A stretch of 36,778 nt of DNA from Armatimonadota bacterium (GTDB taxonomy: Bacteria > Armatimonadota > UBA10988). Where the stretch lies: assembly GCA_016235455.1 (NCBI GenBank), contig JACRKZ010000128.1, positions 1-36,778 of the forward strand, in the 5' to 3' direction. Both the position numbers and the translations under genes were made by a program. Shown one piece after another: positions 1 to 8,433 of this stretch (its first letter is position 1; each line of letters opens with the position of its first letter). The notes under the pieces are model-generated. The model was not told the origin of the DNA. It searched no databases and was given only the letters and a program-made list of their open reading frames with translations.

Positions 1-596
1 GCGACGGGCCGAGCGGGTTGGCCGAGGCCCGCGCCGCCGATTGGGATTTGATCATCCTCGACGTCATGCTGCCGGGCATCGATGGCTATGAGGTCTGCGC
101 GCGCCTGCGCGCCGCGCGGCGGGCCGCGCCGGTGCTCATGCTCACCGCGCTCGACGGCGTGGACGATCGGGTGCGCGGGCTCGATGCCGGCGCCGACGAC
201 TATCTGGGCAAGCCGTTCGACTTCGGCGAGCTGCTGGCGCGGGTGCGCGCGCTGTTGCGCCGGGGCCAGGCCGTGCGTTCGCGCCTGGTGCAGGTGGCCG
301 ACCTGGCCATCGACACCGGCGCGCGCACCGTGCGGCGCGGCGGGCGGGAGCTGCGGCTCACGCCGCGCGAGTATGAGCTGCTGGAAGCGCTGGCCACCAA
401 TGTCGGGCGCACCGTGACGCGCGAGGAGATCCTGGAGACGGTCTGGCGCGACGACCGCAGCTATTCGGATACCATCAGCGTCCACGTCTCGTCGCTGCGG
501 CGCAAGGTGGACGGCGACAGTGAGGTCAAGCTGATCGAGACGGTCCACGGCATCGGCTACATCCTGCGCGATTCTCGCGAGCGCGAGCCACGCTGA
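1..596 (+). CDS. OmpR/PhoB-family response regulator (5' end cut by window edge)
   Basis: DNA-binding response regulator of a two-component system, acting in the cytoplasm. The reading frame is open to the left edge, so the first 30-40 residues of the receiver domain, including its acidic pair, lie outside the window. Visible receiver features are the phospho-acceptor Asp in LDVMLPG (codon at 60-62), the switch Thr in MLTA, and the conserved Lys in GKPFD. A winged-helix Trans_reg_C domain follows, ending in a typical VHGIGYIL hairpin. The stop codon overlaps the ATG of the kinase gene by one base, so the two are translationally coupled and form a cognate pair. The target genes cannot be read from the sequence; the secreted-enzyme genes downstream are candidates by position only. 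Confidence 0.95.
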   Translation, partial: DGPSGLAEARAADWDLIILDVMLPGIDGYEVCARLRAARRAAPVLMLTALDGVDDRVRGLDAGADDYLGKPFDFGELLARVRALLRRGQAVRSRLVQVADLAIDTGARTVRRGGRELRLTPREYELLEALATNVGRTVTREEILETVWRDDRSYSDTISVHVSSLRRKVDGDSEVKLIETVHGIGYILRDSREREPR

Positions 597-1936
597 TGCG
601 ACGCAGACCCTTTCGCTACCGGCTGACGCTGTGGTACATCGCCGTGCTGGCGGCGGCGCAGTTGGTGATGGCGGTGGCGGCCGGGCTGACCGTGCGGCTG
701 AGTGGTCTGCGCTCGGTGGACCGCGAACTGCGGCAGAAGGCCACTCAGCCGCTGCGTACCGAGGACCTGCTGCCGCGGCCTCGGCAGTTCGACCGCGCCG
801 ACTTCCGGCGCACGCTGGCCGTGCGGCTGCCCTTGAGCGATGCCAACCTGCTCTGGAACAGCCGCGACGCAGAGCCGGCCGCGCGCGGCGAGATGCGCTT
901 CGCCAACGTCTGGGTGGAGAACGAACACGCCCGCACACTGACCGTGCCGTGGCGCGAGTCGGGCAAGATCGTCGGCGTCATCCAGGTGGCGCGGCCGCTG
1001 GCCGGCTACGACGACATGATGGGCACGCTGCTGCGCTCGGTGCTGGTGCTGCTGCCGCTGTCGTTGCTGCTGGCCGCACTGGGCGGGAGCGCTCTGACGC
1101 GGCGCGCGCTGGCGCCGGTGCGCGCGGCCACGCGGCTGGCCGCCGAGATCGGCGTGGAGGACCTGTCGCGCCGACTGGCGGTGCATGGCGAGGACGAACT
1201 GGCCGATCTGGCGCGCACCTTCAACGCCATGTTCGACCGGCTGGAGGCATCGTTTGAACAGCAGCGCGGGTTCATCGCCGATGCCGCGCACGAACTGCGC
1301 ACGCCGCTGTCGCTGATCAAGGTCAGTTCCAGCATGGCGCTGGCCGGCGCACCCGATGCCGACGAGGATCGCCGGGCGCTGAGCGTCATCGACCAGGCCG
1401 CCGACGGCATGACCGGGCTGGTCGGCCAACTGCTGCTGCTGGCCCGCGCCGATGCCGGGCAACTCGCCGTGGAGCCCGCCGAGTTCGAGGCAGTGGACCT
1501 GCTGGAGGCCGCCATCGCTGCCGTGCCGTCAGCCGCCGGACGCGTCACCATCGCGCCGGGCGGCCGGTTCCTGATGACCGGCGACCTGGATCTGCTGTGC
1601 CGGGCGTTGGTGAACCTGGTCAGCAACGCCCTGCGGCACTCGCCCGAGGCCGCGCCCATCGAGCTCCGAGCCGCCAGCGATGGCCACAGCGCGCGGCTGG
1701 CCGTGGTCGACCACGGCGAGGGCATCGCGCCCGAGCACCTGGCGCGGGTCACCGAGCGCTTCTACCGCGTGGACCGCGGTCGCGGCCGGCGCGAGGGCGG
1801 CACGGGCCTGGGCCTGTCCATTGTGGAGGGCATCGCGCGAGCCCATGGCGGCGCGTTGGTCTTGCGGCCAACGCCGGGCGGCGGGCTCACCGCCGAACTG
1901 CAACTGCCTCTTAGTGGCATCCAGCCGGCCCCTTAA
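596..1936 (+). CDS. Membrane sensor histidine kinase (HisKA/HATPase_c)
   Basis: Transmembrane sensor kinase of 446 residues, partner of the overlapping response regulator. A first membrane helix lies at about residues 12-34. A periplasmic sensor region of about 110 residues follows, and a second helix at about 146-165. A HAMP linker leads into the dimerisation helix with phospho-accepting His232 (AAHELRTPLS). The ATPase domain shows the N box (NLVSNALRH, Asn344), the G1 box (DHGEGI, 372-377) and the G2 box (GGTGLGLSIV, 401-410), so all catalytic motifs are intact. The periplasmic part matches no sensor fold I recognise, so the signal is unknown. The ATG overlaps the regulator's TGA. The architecture is like that of metal- or envelope-stress-sensing kinases, but that resemblance is only general. 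Confidence 0.95.
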   Translation: MRRRPFRYRLTLWYIAVLAAAQLVMAVAAGLTVRLSGLRSVDRELRQKATQPLRTEDLLPRPRQFDRADFRRTLAVRLPLSDANLLWNSRDAEPAARGEMRFANVWVENEHARTLTVPWRESGKIVGVIQVARPLAGYDDMMGTLLRSVLVLLPLSLLLAALGGSALTRRALAPVRAATRLAAEIGVEDLSRRLAVHGEDELADLARTFNAMFDRLEASFEQQRGFIADAAHELRTPLSLIKVSSSMALAGAPDADEDRRALSVIDQAADGMTGLVGQLLLLARADAGQLAVEPAEFEAVDLLEAAIAAVPSAAGRVTIAPGGRFLMTGDLDLLCRALVNLVSNALRHSPEAAPIELRAASDGHSARLAVVDHGEGIAPEHLARVTERFYRVDRGRGRREGGTGLGLSIVEGIARAHGGALVLRPTPGGGLTAELQLPLSGIQPAP

Positions 1937-2033
1937 GGCCTTCTTCTGGAACGTCGGGCATAACAGTCCTCAGCGCGATGGTCGCGCTCAGCGCGACGGC
2001 CGCAGCCGCTCCGCGCCGGCAAGGAGACCGACG
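1937..2033 (+). other. Intergenic leader with small hairpin and Shine-Dalgarno site
   Basis: This 97-base gap separates the kinase gene from the FGE-like gene. It holds a 7-bp perfect inverted repeat (AGCGCGA 1972-1978, TCGCGCT 1982-1988, three-base loop) with no T run, and a strong ribosome site AAGGAGA at 2021-2027. I see no convincing promoter, so read-through from the two-component genes remains possible. Confidence 0.5.
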
Positions 2034-3239
2034 ATGAACAGAACGCTGTGCTGGCTGACCTGGGTCGGCGCGCTGCTTCTAACAACCAGCGCGCAGGCCG
2101 CGCCCGCGCCTCAGGGGATGGCGCTCATTCCCGCGGGCTCATTCGAGATGGGCGACCACATCGGGTTCGTCGACCCCAAGCATGGTGGCGACGAGACGCC
2201 CATCCACACCGTGCGGCTGGACGCGCTGTACCTGGGCATCAACGATGTCACCAACCGCGAGTTCTGCGCGTTCCTCAACAGCGCTCTCGGCGCGCGGTCG
2301 GTCGAAGTGCGGCAAGGTGGTGTCTATCCCGCCGGTGGCCAGGACCTGCTCTGCGAGACGCGGGCCATGTCGCCCTACAGCCGCCTCTGGTGGGACGGCG
2401 CCAAGTTCACCGTGCTGGACGGCAAGGACAACCACCCCGTGGTCTGCATCCGATGGGAAGGCGCGGCGCTCTACTGCAACTGGCTGAGCGCACAGGCCAA
2501 ACTGCCGCTCTGCTACGATCCGGCCACCTGGGCCTGCAACTTCAATGTGAGTGGCTACCGCCTGCCCACCGAGGCCGAGTGGGAGTACGCCGCGCGCGGC
2601 GGGCTCAAGGCGCCGTATGCCAACTTCGCCTGGGGCAATGAGGCCGACGCCACGCGCGCCAACTGGCCCGAGTCCAAGAACCCGTTCCGCACCGGTCCGC
2701 TGCCGTGGACTACGCCGGTCGGCTTCTTTGACGGCTCGCTGCGCCGACGCGCTGACTTCGCCTGGCCCGATGCGCAACAGGAGACCTACCAGACGGCCCG
2801 GGGCACCAACGGCTATGGCCTGAACGACATGAGCGGCAACGTCTGGCAATTGGTCAACGACTGGTATGGCCGCGACTACTACGCCTACAGTCCGGCCGAC
2901 AACCCGCCCGGCCCCGACAAGGGCAGCCTCATGCCCGACGGCAAGCCCTATCGCGGCATGCGCGGCGGCAACTGGTTCAACGGCGAGAACGGCCACGGCC
3001 GCGTCTCCAACCGCAACCCCTCGTACTGGCGCGGGCCCGAAGACCCCAACCACCCCTACTACCACATCGGCTTCCGCGTGGCGCTGCCCATCGACGCCGA
3101 GAAGCGCCCCGTGACTCGGCTCACGCCGGCCCAGGACGTGCCGCGTGGCGCTGGTCAGGGCCAGCCTGGTCAGGGCCAGGCCAAGGTGGTGGTCAGGCTG
3201 CCATCACGTTGCCGCCGAAGCAGGGCAGCATGGCCCTGA
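2034..3239 (+). CDS. Secreted formylglycine-generating-enzyme-like (FGE-sulfatase domain) protein, probably the frameshifted 5' part of a larger gene
   Basis: The start at 2034 is set by AAGGAGA seven bases upstream and by a clear signal peptide (residues 1-22, ending AQA). Residues about 27-352 form an FGE-sulfatase/SUMF1 domain: opening LIPAGSFEMG, then DVTNREF, YRLPTEAEWEYAARGG, LNDMSGNVWQ, RGGNW and closing HIGFRVAL. True FGE oxidises the sulfatase Cys using two Cys just after the RGGS motif. Here that segment (RGGNWFNGENGHGRVSNRN) has none, so FGE catalysis is unlikely; a binding or other oxidase-like role is possible. The C-terminus turns into a Gly/Gln linker, then an unrelated basic tail. 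Shifting frame by -1 at about 3179-3182 continues the linker straight into the next gene. The last 19 residues (383-401) are probably an out-of-frame artefact. Confidence 0.85.
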   Translation: MNRTLCWLTWVGALLLTTSAQAAPAPQGMALIPAGSFEMGDHIGFVDPKHGGDETPIHTVRLDALYLGINDVTNREFCAFLNSALGARSVEVRQGGVYPAGGQDLLCETRAMSPYSRLWWDGAKFTVLDGKDNHPVVCIRWEGAALYCNWLSAQAKLPLCYDPATWACNFNVSGYRLPTEAEWEYAARGGLKAPYANFAWGNEADATRANWPESKNPFRTGPLPWTTPVGFFDGSLRRRADFAWPDAQQETYQTARGTNGYGLNDMSGNVWQLVNDWYGRDYYAYSPADNPPGPDKGSLMPDGKPYRGMRGGNWFNGENGHGRVSNRNPSYWRGPEDPNHPYYHIGFRVALPIDAEKRPVTRLTPAQDVPRGAGQGQPGQGQAKVVVRLPSRCRRSRAAWP

Positions 3240-5542
3240 CCAGCCCGGTGGTGCAGGACGGCGGCGCGCTGCCATCCGAGTACACCGGTGATGGCGTGGC
3301 GGCCACCCTGCCCTTGGCGTGGAGCGGTGCCCCGGCGGGCACGCAGGGCTTCGCGGTGATCATGCACCACACCGACCCGCAAGGCGTGGCCAAGTGGTAC
3401 TGGACGCTGTACAACATCCCGGCCAACGTCACCAGCCTGCCCAGGAACGTGACCGGCATCGGCACGCTGGGCACCAACAGCGTTAACGAACGGCTCGCCT
3501 ACGCGCCGCCCATGTCCAAGGGGCCCGGCGCCAAGCTCTACACCTACACGGTCTATGCCTTGTCCGGCGCGCCACGGCTCACGGTGCCGGCTGACCGCGT
3601 GGACCGCGCCGCCCTGCTGGCCGCCATGGACGGCCTGGTGTTGGCCAGCGGCGAACTGCGCGTGACCTACACGCGCACCGGCATGGCCGACCCCAACGGC
3701 GGCGGCCCGCAAGGCGGGGGCCAGCCGGGGCCGCCCAACGGAGGTGGTGCCCGCGGCGGGTTTCAGAACGCTCAAGCGGGCGGTCAGATGGGTGGCGAGC
3801 AGCGCGGGCCTGGCGCTGGTGGCCCTGGTGGCGGTGGCGGCGGTGGCGGCCGCATGGAGATGCCTGAGAACAAGACGCCGACCTCGCCCAACGCCGGCCA
3901 AACCGTCGGGCTCTTTATGAACAAGCCGCAGTCCTTCGCGGGCTACACGCTGTTCGCGCCCAAGCACAACAACATCATCTTCCTGATGGACAACAACGGG
4001 CAGGTGGTGCACTGGTGGAAGAGCGACTACGAGCCCGGCCAGTCGGTCTATCTCAAGCCCAATGGCAACCTTCTGCACTGCTGCTTCACCAAGAGCCAGG
4101 CGTTCACCGGCGGTGGCGAGGGCGGGCGCGTGGAGGAGTTCGACTGGGACGGCAAGCTGGTCTGGGAGTTCAACTACTCGAGCGACACCTACCTCTCGCA
4201 CCACGACATCGCGCCGCTTCCCAATGGCAACATCCTCATGCTCGTGGTCGAGAAGAAGAGCATCGAGGACGCGCTGGCAGCCGGCTTTAGCCCGCAGATG
4301 CTGCGCGACCGCCAGCTCTTCCCTGATTCGGTGGTAGAGGTGCAGCCGATCTACCCCAACGGCGGCAAGATCGTCTGGCAGTGGCGGGTGTGGGATCACC
4401 TCATCCAGGACAGCGACCGCACCAAGGCCAACTTCGGTGACGTTGCGGCGCATCCCGAGCTGATCGATGTGGCCTGCAACGGCCGCGCCACACCGGCCTT
4501 CTGGAACCACATGAACTCGATTGCCTACAACGCCAAGCTCGACCAGATCATGGTCAGCGCGCGCGGCTGCAACGAGATCTGGGCCATTGACCACAGCACG
4601 ACCACCGAGCAGGCCGCTGGCCACAGCGGCGGGTTCCACGGCAAGGGCGGCGACCTGATCTACCGCTGGGGCAACCCCGCGGCCTATCGGCGCGGCACCG
4701 AGGCCGACAAACAGCTCGTGCAGCAGCACGACGCCGAGTGGATCCCCGACGGCTCGCCCGGCGCCGGTCATGTGACCATCTTCAACAACGGCTACGACCG
4801 TGGCTGGTCGAGCATCGAGGAGATCGAGCTGCCGCTGGACGCGAACGGTCACTACATCCTCGAACAGGGCAAGCCCTACGGGCCGGCCAAGCCCGTCTGG
4901 CACTACGAGGCGAAGAACCGCACGGACTTCTTCTCCTCGGAGATCTCCGGCGCCAGCCGCCTGCCCAATGGCAACACGCTGGTCTGCGCCGGTGTGGTGG
5001 GCCATCTGTTCGAGGTGACGCCGACCGGCGAGATGGTCTGGCAGTACGTCAACCCGATGGTGCGCGGCGGCTGCCTGGCGCAGGGCGAGCTGCCCGGCAA
5101 GGATGTGCGCGGCCACCTGTGGAACGCGGTGTTCAAGGTGCACCGCTACGCGCCGGACTACCCCGGCCTGGTCGGCCGCGAACTCAAGCCCATCGCGCTG
5201 ATCGAGCTGCCCGCCGACCAGAAGGGCAAGACCGGTCTGGACCAGGCCAACGCTACGCCCGATGAGTTCCCGCGCAACGAGCCCGGCGGCCAGGGCGGAC
5301 CTGGCGGTGGCGGCGGTCGTGGCGGTCAGGGCGGACCTGGTGGCGGCGGCGGTCGTGGCGGTCAGGGCGGACCTGGCGGTGGCGGCCGTGGTGGTCAGGG
5401 CGGACCTGGCGGTGGCCCCGGCGGCCAAGGCGGTCAAGGCGGCGGACCAGGTGGCGGCCAAGGCGGCCAAGGCGGCGGACCTGGCGGCGGCCAGGGCGGA
5501 CCTGGTGCTGGCGGCGGCGGCGGCATGGGTGGCCCCGGCTAG
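3209..5542 (+). CDS. PEBP-domain / arylsulfotransferase (ASST)-like fusion protein
   Basis: Residues about 8-156 are a phosphatidylethanolamine-binding-protein (YbhB/Raf-kinase-inhibitor-like) domain: LTSPVVQDGG, EYTGDG, PLAWSGAP, WTLYNIP, LGTNS and YTVYALS. The usual ligand-pocket motifs are altered: HTDPQG replaces the DDPDAP type, and the GxHR motif is lost. A Gly-rich linker (about 160-214) leads to an arylsulfotransferase-like beta-propeller (about 230-660) with repeated WDGKLVWEF/PNGN strands. Candidate catalytic histidines are His331/332 (SHHD), His434 (NHMNSIAYN) and His507 (QQHD). Residues 692-777 are a QGGPGGGGGRGG repeat tail. The protein starts on TTG (ATG at 3230 is the alternative), has no good ribosome site and no signal peptide, and overlaps the previous gene by 31 bases. 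All this fits a downstream fragment of one longer secreted protein. Transfer to aryl acceptors is a family inference. Confidence 0.85.
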   Translation: MPPKQGSMALTSPVVQDGGALPSEYTGDGVAATLPLAWSGAPAGTQGFAVIMHHTDPQGVAKWYWTLYNIPANVTSLPRNVTGIGTLGTNSVNERLAYAPPMSKGPGAKLYTYTVYALSGAPRLTVPADRVDRAALLAAMDGLVLASGELRVTYTRTGMADPNGGGPQGGGQPGPPNGGGARGGFQNAQAGGQMGGEQRGPGAGGPGGGGGGGGRMEMPENKTPTSPNAGQTVGLFMNKPQSFAGYTLFAPKHNNIIFLMDNNGQVVHWWKSDYEPGQSVYLKPNGNLLHCCFTKSQAFTGGGEGGRVEEFDWDGKLVWEFNYSSDTYLSHHDIAPLPNGNILMLVVEKKSIEDALAAGFSPQMLRDRQLFPDSVVEVQPIYPNGGKIVWQWRVWDHLIQDSDRTKANFGDVAAHPELIDVACNGRATPAFWNHMNSIAYNAKLDQIMVSARGCNEIWAIDHSTTTEQAAGHSGGFHGKGGDLIYRWGNPAAYRRGTEADKQLVQQHDAEWIPDGSPGAGHVTIFNNGYDRGWSSIEEIELPLDANGHYILEQGKPYGPAKPVWHYEAKNRTDFFSSEISGASRLPNGNTLVCAGVVGHLFEVTPTGEMVWQYVNPMVRGGCLAQGELPGKDVRGHLWNAVFKVHRYAPDYPGLVGRELKPIALIELPADQKGKTGLDQANATPDEFPRNEPGGQGGPGGGGGRGGQGGPGGGGGRGGQGGPGGGGRGGQGGPGGGPGGQGGQGGGPGGGQGGQGGGPGGGQGGPGAGGGGGMGGPG
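5291..5540 (+). repeat. 36-bp tandem repeat encoding Gly-rich tail
   Basis: Two 36-base units (5291-5326 and 5327-5362), a 33-base unit (5363-5395) and further degenerate copies run to the end of the gene. They encode repeats of QGGPGGGGGRGG, then QGG/GGPGG variants. The low-complexity DNA is prone to slippage, so copy number may vary between strains. Confidence 0.85.
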
Positions 5543-5593
5543 CGGCCACCTGCCCTGCGGCAGCCAACTGACGACGACGAAACGAGGTGAGTG

Positions 5594-7270
5594 ATGAAGC
5601 GCCTGGCACGATCGCACCGGCTTCTCACAACGCTGCAACTGACGCTGGTCCGCCTGTTGCTGCTCTATGCCTGGGTCACTCCGGCCCTCAGCTACGAGCG
5701 GCTGCAAGGCCCGACCGAGCTGCTCTATGCCGATCCACAGTTGGCCCAACCGGGCTACACGCTGTTCGGCGCGCGCGGCACAACGTACCTGTTGGACCTG
5801 CAGGGCCAGGTGGTACATACCTGGCCCGCGGGCACCAACCCGCACCTGCTGGCCAACGGCAACATTCTGGACGCCTCGCGCGACGACCCCAGTGGCACGG
5901 CGGGCTTGCGCGAGGTGGACTGGGACGGCAAGCTGGTCTGGGAGTACACCGAGAAGCGCGCCGGCTATGCGCCGCACCATGACTGGACCCGCATCTACAA
6001 CCCGCAGCTCAAGGCACTGACGACGCTGTACATCGCGAACAAGACGATCAGCGAGGAGCAGGCGCTGGCCGCGGGGGCCAACCCGGCCACAGGCCCGTAC
6101 CGCGACACGCAGATGGACGCCGTGGTCGAGGTCGACGCCAACGGCCAGGTGGTCTGGGAGTGGTGGTTCTTCGACCATGTCGTCCAGGATATTGATCCGG
6201 CCAAGCCCAACTACGTGGGGCAGGGCAAGACCGTAGCCGACTATCCCGGCCGGATCAACATCAACATGCCCGGCAAGCCGCTGCACCGCGACTGGCTGCA
6301 CTGCAACTCCATCGATTACAGCCCCGAACTCGACCAGATCGTGGTCAACTCGGTGCAAGGCGAGCTGTACGTGATCGACCACGGCGGCACGTTCGTGGCG
6401 GGCGATGCCGCCGCCAGCATTGCCAAGGCGGCTGGTCCGGCGGGCGACTTCCTGTATCGGTTCGGCGACCCGGCGCGCTACGGCCAGGGCGAGCCGCCGT
6501 CCATCGGCCAGAACTGGGACGCGGCAAGCTCGGGCCACAAACAGATGGGCGGCACACACCACGTTTCGTGGATCCGCGCCGGCCTGCCTGGGGCGGGCCA
6601 CCTGCTCATCTTCAACAACGGGCAGTACCTGTACCAGCGCACGCCGCATTCGTCTGTGTTGGAGGTCAACCCCTACCTGGACGGCAACGGCCGCGACACG
6701 GGCAAGTACGTCAACCCGCCCTTGGCCGGCTACCGTCGCGAGCAGTATGACAAGGACACCCACAACCAACCGCGCCTGGTCTCCAACCAGATCGTCTGGA
6801 GCTACAGCCCCAACAACAGCCACGGCTTCTTCAGCCACATCGGCTCCAGCGCGCAACGGCTGCCGAACGGCAACACGTTCATCTGCTCGGATACCGAGGG
6901 CCACTTCTTCGAGGTGACCAGCGACGGCCGTCTGGTCTGGGAGTACATCAACCCCATCACGCCGCAAGGCCCGGTGAAGGTCATCGGTGACAACCTGCCC
7001 ATGCTCAACTCGGTCTTCCGCGCCTTCCGGCTGGCTCCCGACCACGCCGCACTCAAAGGCCGGGAGTTGACCCCGCGCGGCACGATCACCGGCGCGACGC
7101 CCAGCCCTATGCCCGCGACCGTGCAGCCCGTTTCGACCGGCCAGGTCCAACAGGGCCAGACCGGTGGCCCCGGTGGCGGGCAGCGTGGCCAAGGCGGCGG
7201 ACAGCGTGGCCTAGGCGGCCAGGGCGGTGGCCAGGGCGGACAAGGTGGAGGACAGCGTCAGCCGCAGTAG
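5594..7270 (+). CDS. Secreted arylsulfotransferase (ASST)-like beta-propeller protein
   Basis: A 558-residue paralogue of the propeller half of the preceding protein. I chose ATG 5594 because GAGGTG lies at 5584-5589; GTG 5591 in the same frame is less likely. Residues 1-33 form a hydrophobic export signal ending near ALS. Propeller strands recur as VDWDGKLVWEY, VDANGQVVWEWW and SDGRLVWEY, with PNGN turns. Histidines aligning with the ASST active site are His128/129 (PHHD), His236 (LHCNSIDYSPELDQI) and His322/323 (THHVSW). Residues about 510-558 form a GGQRGQGG-type tail. Family knowledge: ASST moves sulfate between phenolic donors and acceptors through a sulfo-histidine in the periplasm. Substrate here is unknown. 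It lies 51 bases after the PEBP-ASST gene and just before a strong terminator, so it is the last gene of that operon. Confidence 0.85.
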   Translation: MKRLARSHRLLTTLQLTLVRLLLLYAWVTPALSYERLQGPTELLYADPQLAQPGYTLFGARGTTYLLDLQGQVVHTWPAGTNPHLLANGNILDASRDDPSGTAGLREVDWDGKLVWEYTEKRAGYAPHHDWTRIYNPQLKALTTLYIANKTISEEQALAAGANPATGPYRDTQMDAVVEVDANGQVVWEWWFFDHVVQDIDPAKPNYVGQGKTVADYPGRININMPGKPLHRDWLHCNSIDYSPELDQIVVNSVQGELYVIDHGGTFVAGDAAASIAKAAGPAGDFLYRFGDPARYGQGEPPSIGQNWDAASSGHKQMGGTHHVSWIRAGLPGAGHLLIFNNGQYLYQRTPHSSVLEVNPYLDGNGRDTGKYVNPPLAGYRREQYDKDTHNQPRLVSNQIVWSYSPNNSHGFFSHIGSSAQRLPNGNTFICSDTEGHFFEVTSDGRLVWEYINPITPQGPVKVIGDNLPMLNSVFRAFRLAPDHAALKGRELTPRGTITGATPSPMPATVQPVSTGQVQQGQTGGPGGGQRGQGGGQRGLGGQGGGQGGQGGGQRQPQ

Positions 7271-7291
7271 CGCGTCACGCCAGCGCACGGT

Positions 7292-7331
7292 GGGACATGG
7301 CCGGCAGCCCGGGCCGGCCATGTCCCGTTTT
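7292..7331 (+). terminator. Rho-independent terminator
   Basis: A perfect 14-bp stem (7292-7305 paired with 7313-7326) with a seven-base loop (7306-7312) is followed by GTTTT at 7327-7331, only 21 bases after the second ASST stop codon. It closes the operon that begins at 2034. Confidence 0.9.
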
Positions 7332-7428
7332 GGGTGGAATGGATCTGGACGCCGACGGCGTATCTGCGTCATAGCAGCGGATGTCACCTATCCGTGGGTG
7401 CGAGAGTCGGGCCCTGGAGGCAAGAACG

Positions 7429-8433
7429 ATGGCAGATAGCGATCAGATTTCCCGCCGGTCCTTCGTGCAGAACGTGGCCGTCGGCGCCGGCGCCGTGGCG
7501 CTGGCCGGCGCCGCGTCAGCCCAGACCGCGCCGGCGCCCGCGGGCGAGGCCAAGAAGAGCCGAGTGGTCATCGTGCGCCACTCGGGCGCGACCAACAAGG
7601 ACGATGTTCAGGCGGGCCCGGTGACCGAGATGGTCGACCGCGCCATGCTGGAACTGACCGGCGCGGCCACGGTGCGCGAGGCCTGGGCGCGCTACTTCAA
7701 GCCCGAGGAGCGCGTGGGCATCAAGGTCAACGCGCGCGGCGGCCCGACCATCGCCGTGGCGCCCTGCATCCTCAAAGTGTGCGTCGACCGGCTGGTCGAG
7801 TTGGGCGTCAAACCGGCCAACATCATCCTGTGGGACATGTATCCCGACGATCTCAAGAACAGCGGCATGAGCAAGGAAGGGTTCCACGGCGCGCAGGTCA
7901 TGACCTCCGATGTCGGCTGGAGCCCGGAGCTGGAGCAGGGCGTCTGGAAAGGCTCGCTGAGCACCATCGTCACCGAAAAGGTGGACGCCATCCTGAATCT
8001 GCCCATCGTCAAGGACCATGTGCTGTGCGGCGTGACGCTGGCCCTCAAGAACCACTACGGCACCATCAACAACCCCTCCAAGTACCATGCCGACAACTGC
8101 GACCCAGCCGTGGCCGACATCAACAACACGCCCGCCATCCGCGGCAAGCACCGTCTGGTCATCTGCGACGGCACGCGCTCGCTGCCCGACGGCGGCCCAC
8201 ACCTCAAGCCCGGCTTCCTGCTCTACACCAACTTCATCATGGCCGCCTCCGACCCCGTGGCCCACGACACCATCGGCTGGCAGATCATCGAGGAGCAGCG
8301 CAAGACCCACTTCCAACTGCCGCCGCTGGCCCGTGTCGGCCGGCCCCCCAAGCACCTGCGCTCGGCCGCGGAGCGCGGGCTGGGCACCGACCAGCTCGAC
8401 CAAATCGACAAGATCGATATCACGCTGGCGTGA
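7429..8433 (+). CDS. Tat-exported DUF362 protein
   Basis: A 334-residue protein. ATG 7429 is chosen because GGAGG lies at 7416-7420, eight bases upstream, and because it begins a twin-arginine signal (SRRSFVQN, then a hydrophobic Ala/Gly stretch ending ASAQ near residue 32). The mature part shows the DUF362 pattern: an opening VVIVRHSGAT, VGIKVNARGG, ILNLPIVKDH, VTLALKNHYGTINNP and closing VAHDTIGWQII. No Cys-rich ferredoxin motif follows, unlike in many DUF362 proteins. The family's biochemical role is not established. Tat export implies that it folds, perhaps with a cofactor, before crossing the membrane. It sits alone between the terminator at 7292-7331 and the next ribosome site, and may be a separate transcription unit or lead into the 8542-16138 run. 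Confidence 0.88.
   Translation: MADSDQISRRSFVQNVAVGAGAVALAGAASAQTAPAPAGEAKKSRVVIVRHSGATNKDDVQAGPVTEMVDRAMLELTGAATVREAWARYFKPEERVGIKVNARGGPTIAVAPCILKVCVDRLVELGVKPANIILWDMYPDDLKNSGMSKEGFHGAQVMTSDVGWSPELEQGVWKGSLSTIVTEKVDAILNLPIVKDHVLCGVTLALKNHYGTINNPSKYHADNCDPAVADINNTPAIRGKHRLVICDGTRSLPDGGPHLKPGFLLYTNFIMAASDPVAHDTIGWQIIEEQRKTHFQLPPLARVGRPPKHLRSAAERGLGTDQLDQIDKIDITLA

Noticed and set aside
3171..3190. Programmed ribosomal frameshift site
   Set aside because: No X-XXY-YYZ slippery heptamer is visible at the junction; a one-base indel explains the break better.
5291..5540. CRISPR-like array of 36-base repeats
   Set aside because: The units are contiguous without spacers and encode an in-frame Gly-rich protein tail.
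3170..7192. A 1340-codon open frame on the minus strand opposite the ASST genes
   Set aside because: It is a mirror of GC-rich codon bias: low-complexity Arg/Ala/Val-rich product, no domain, and it overlaps two well-supported propeller genes and a terminator.
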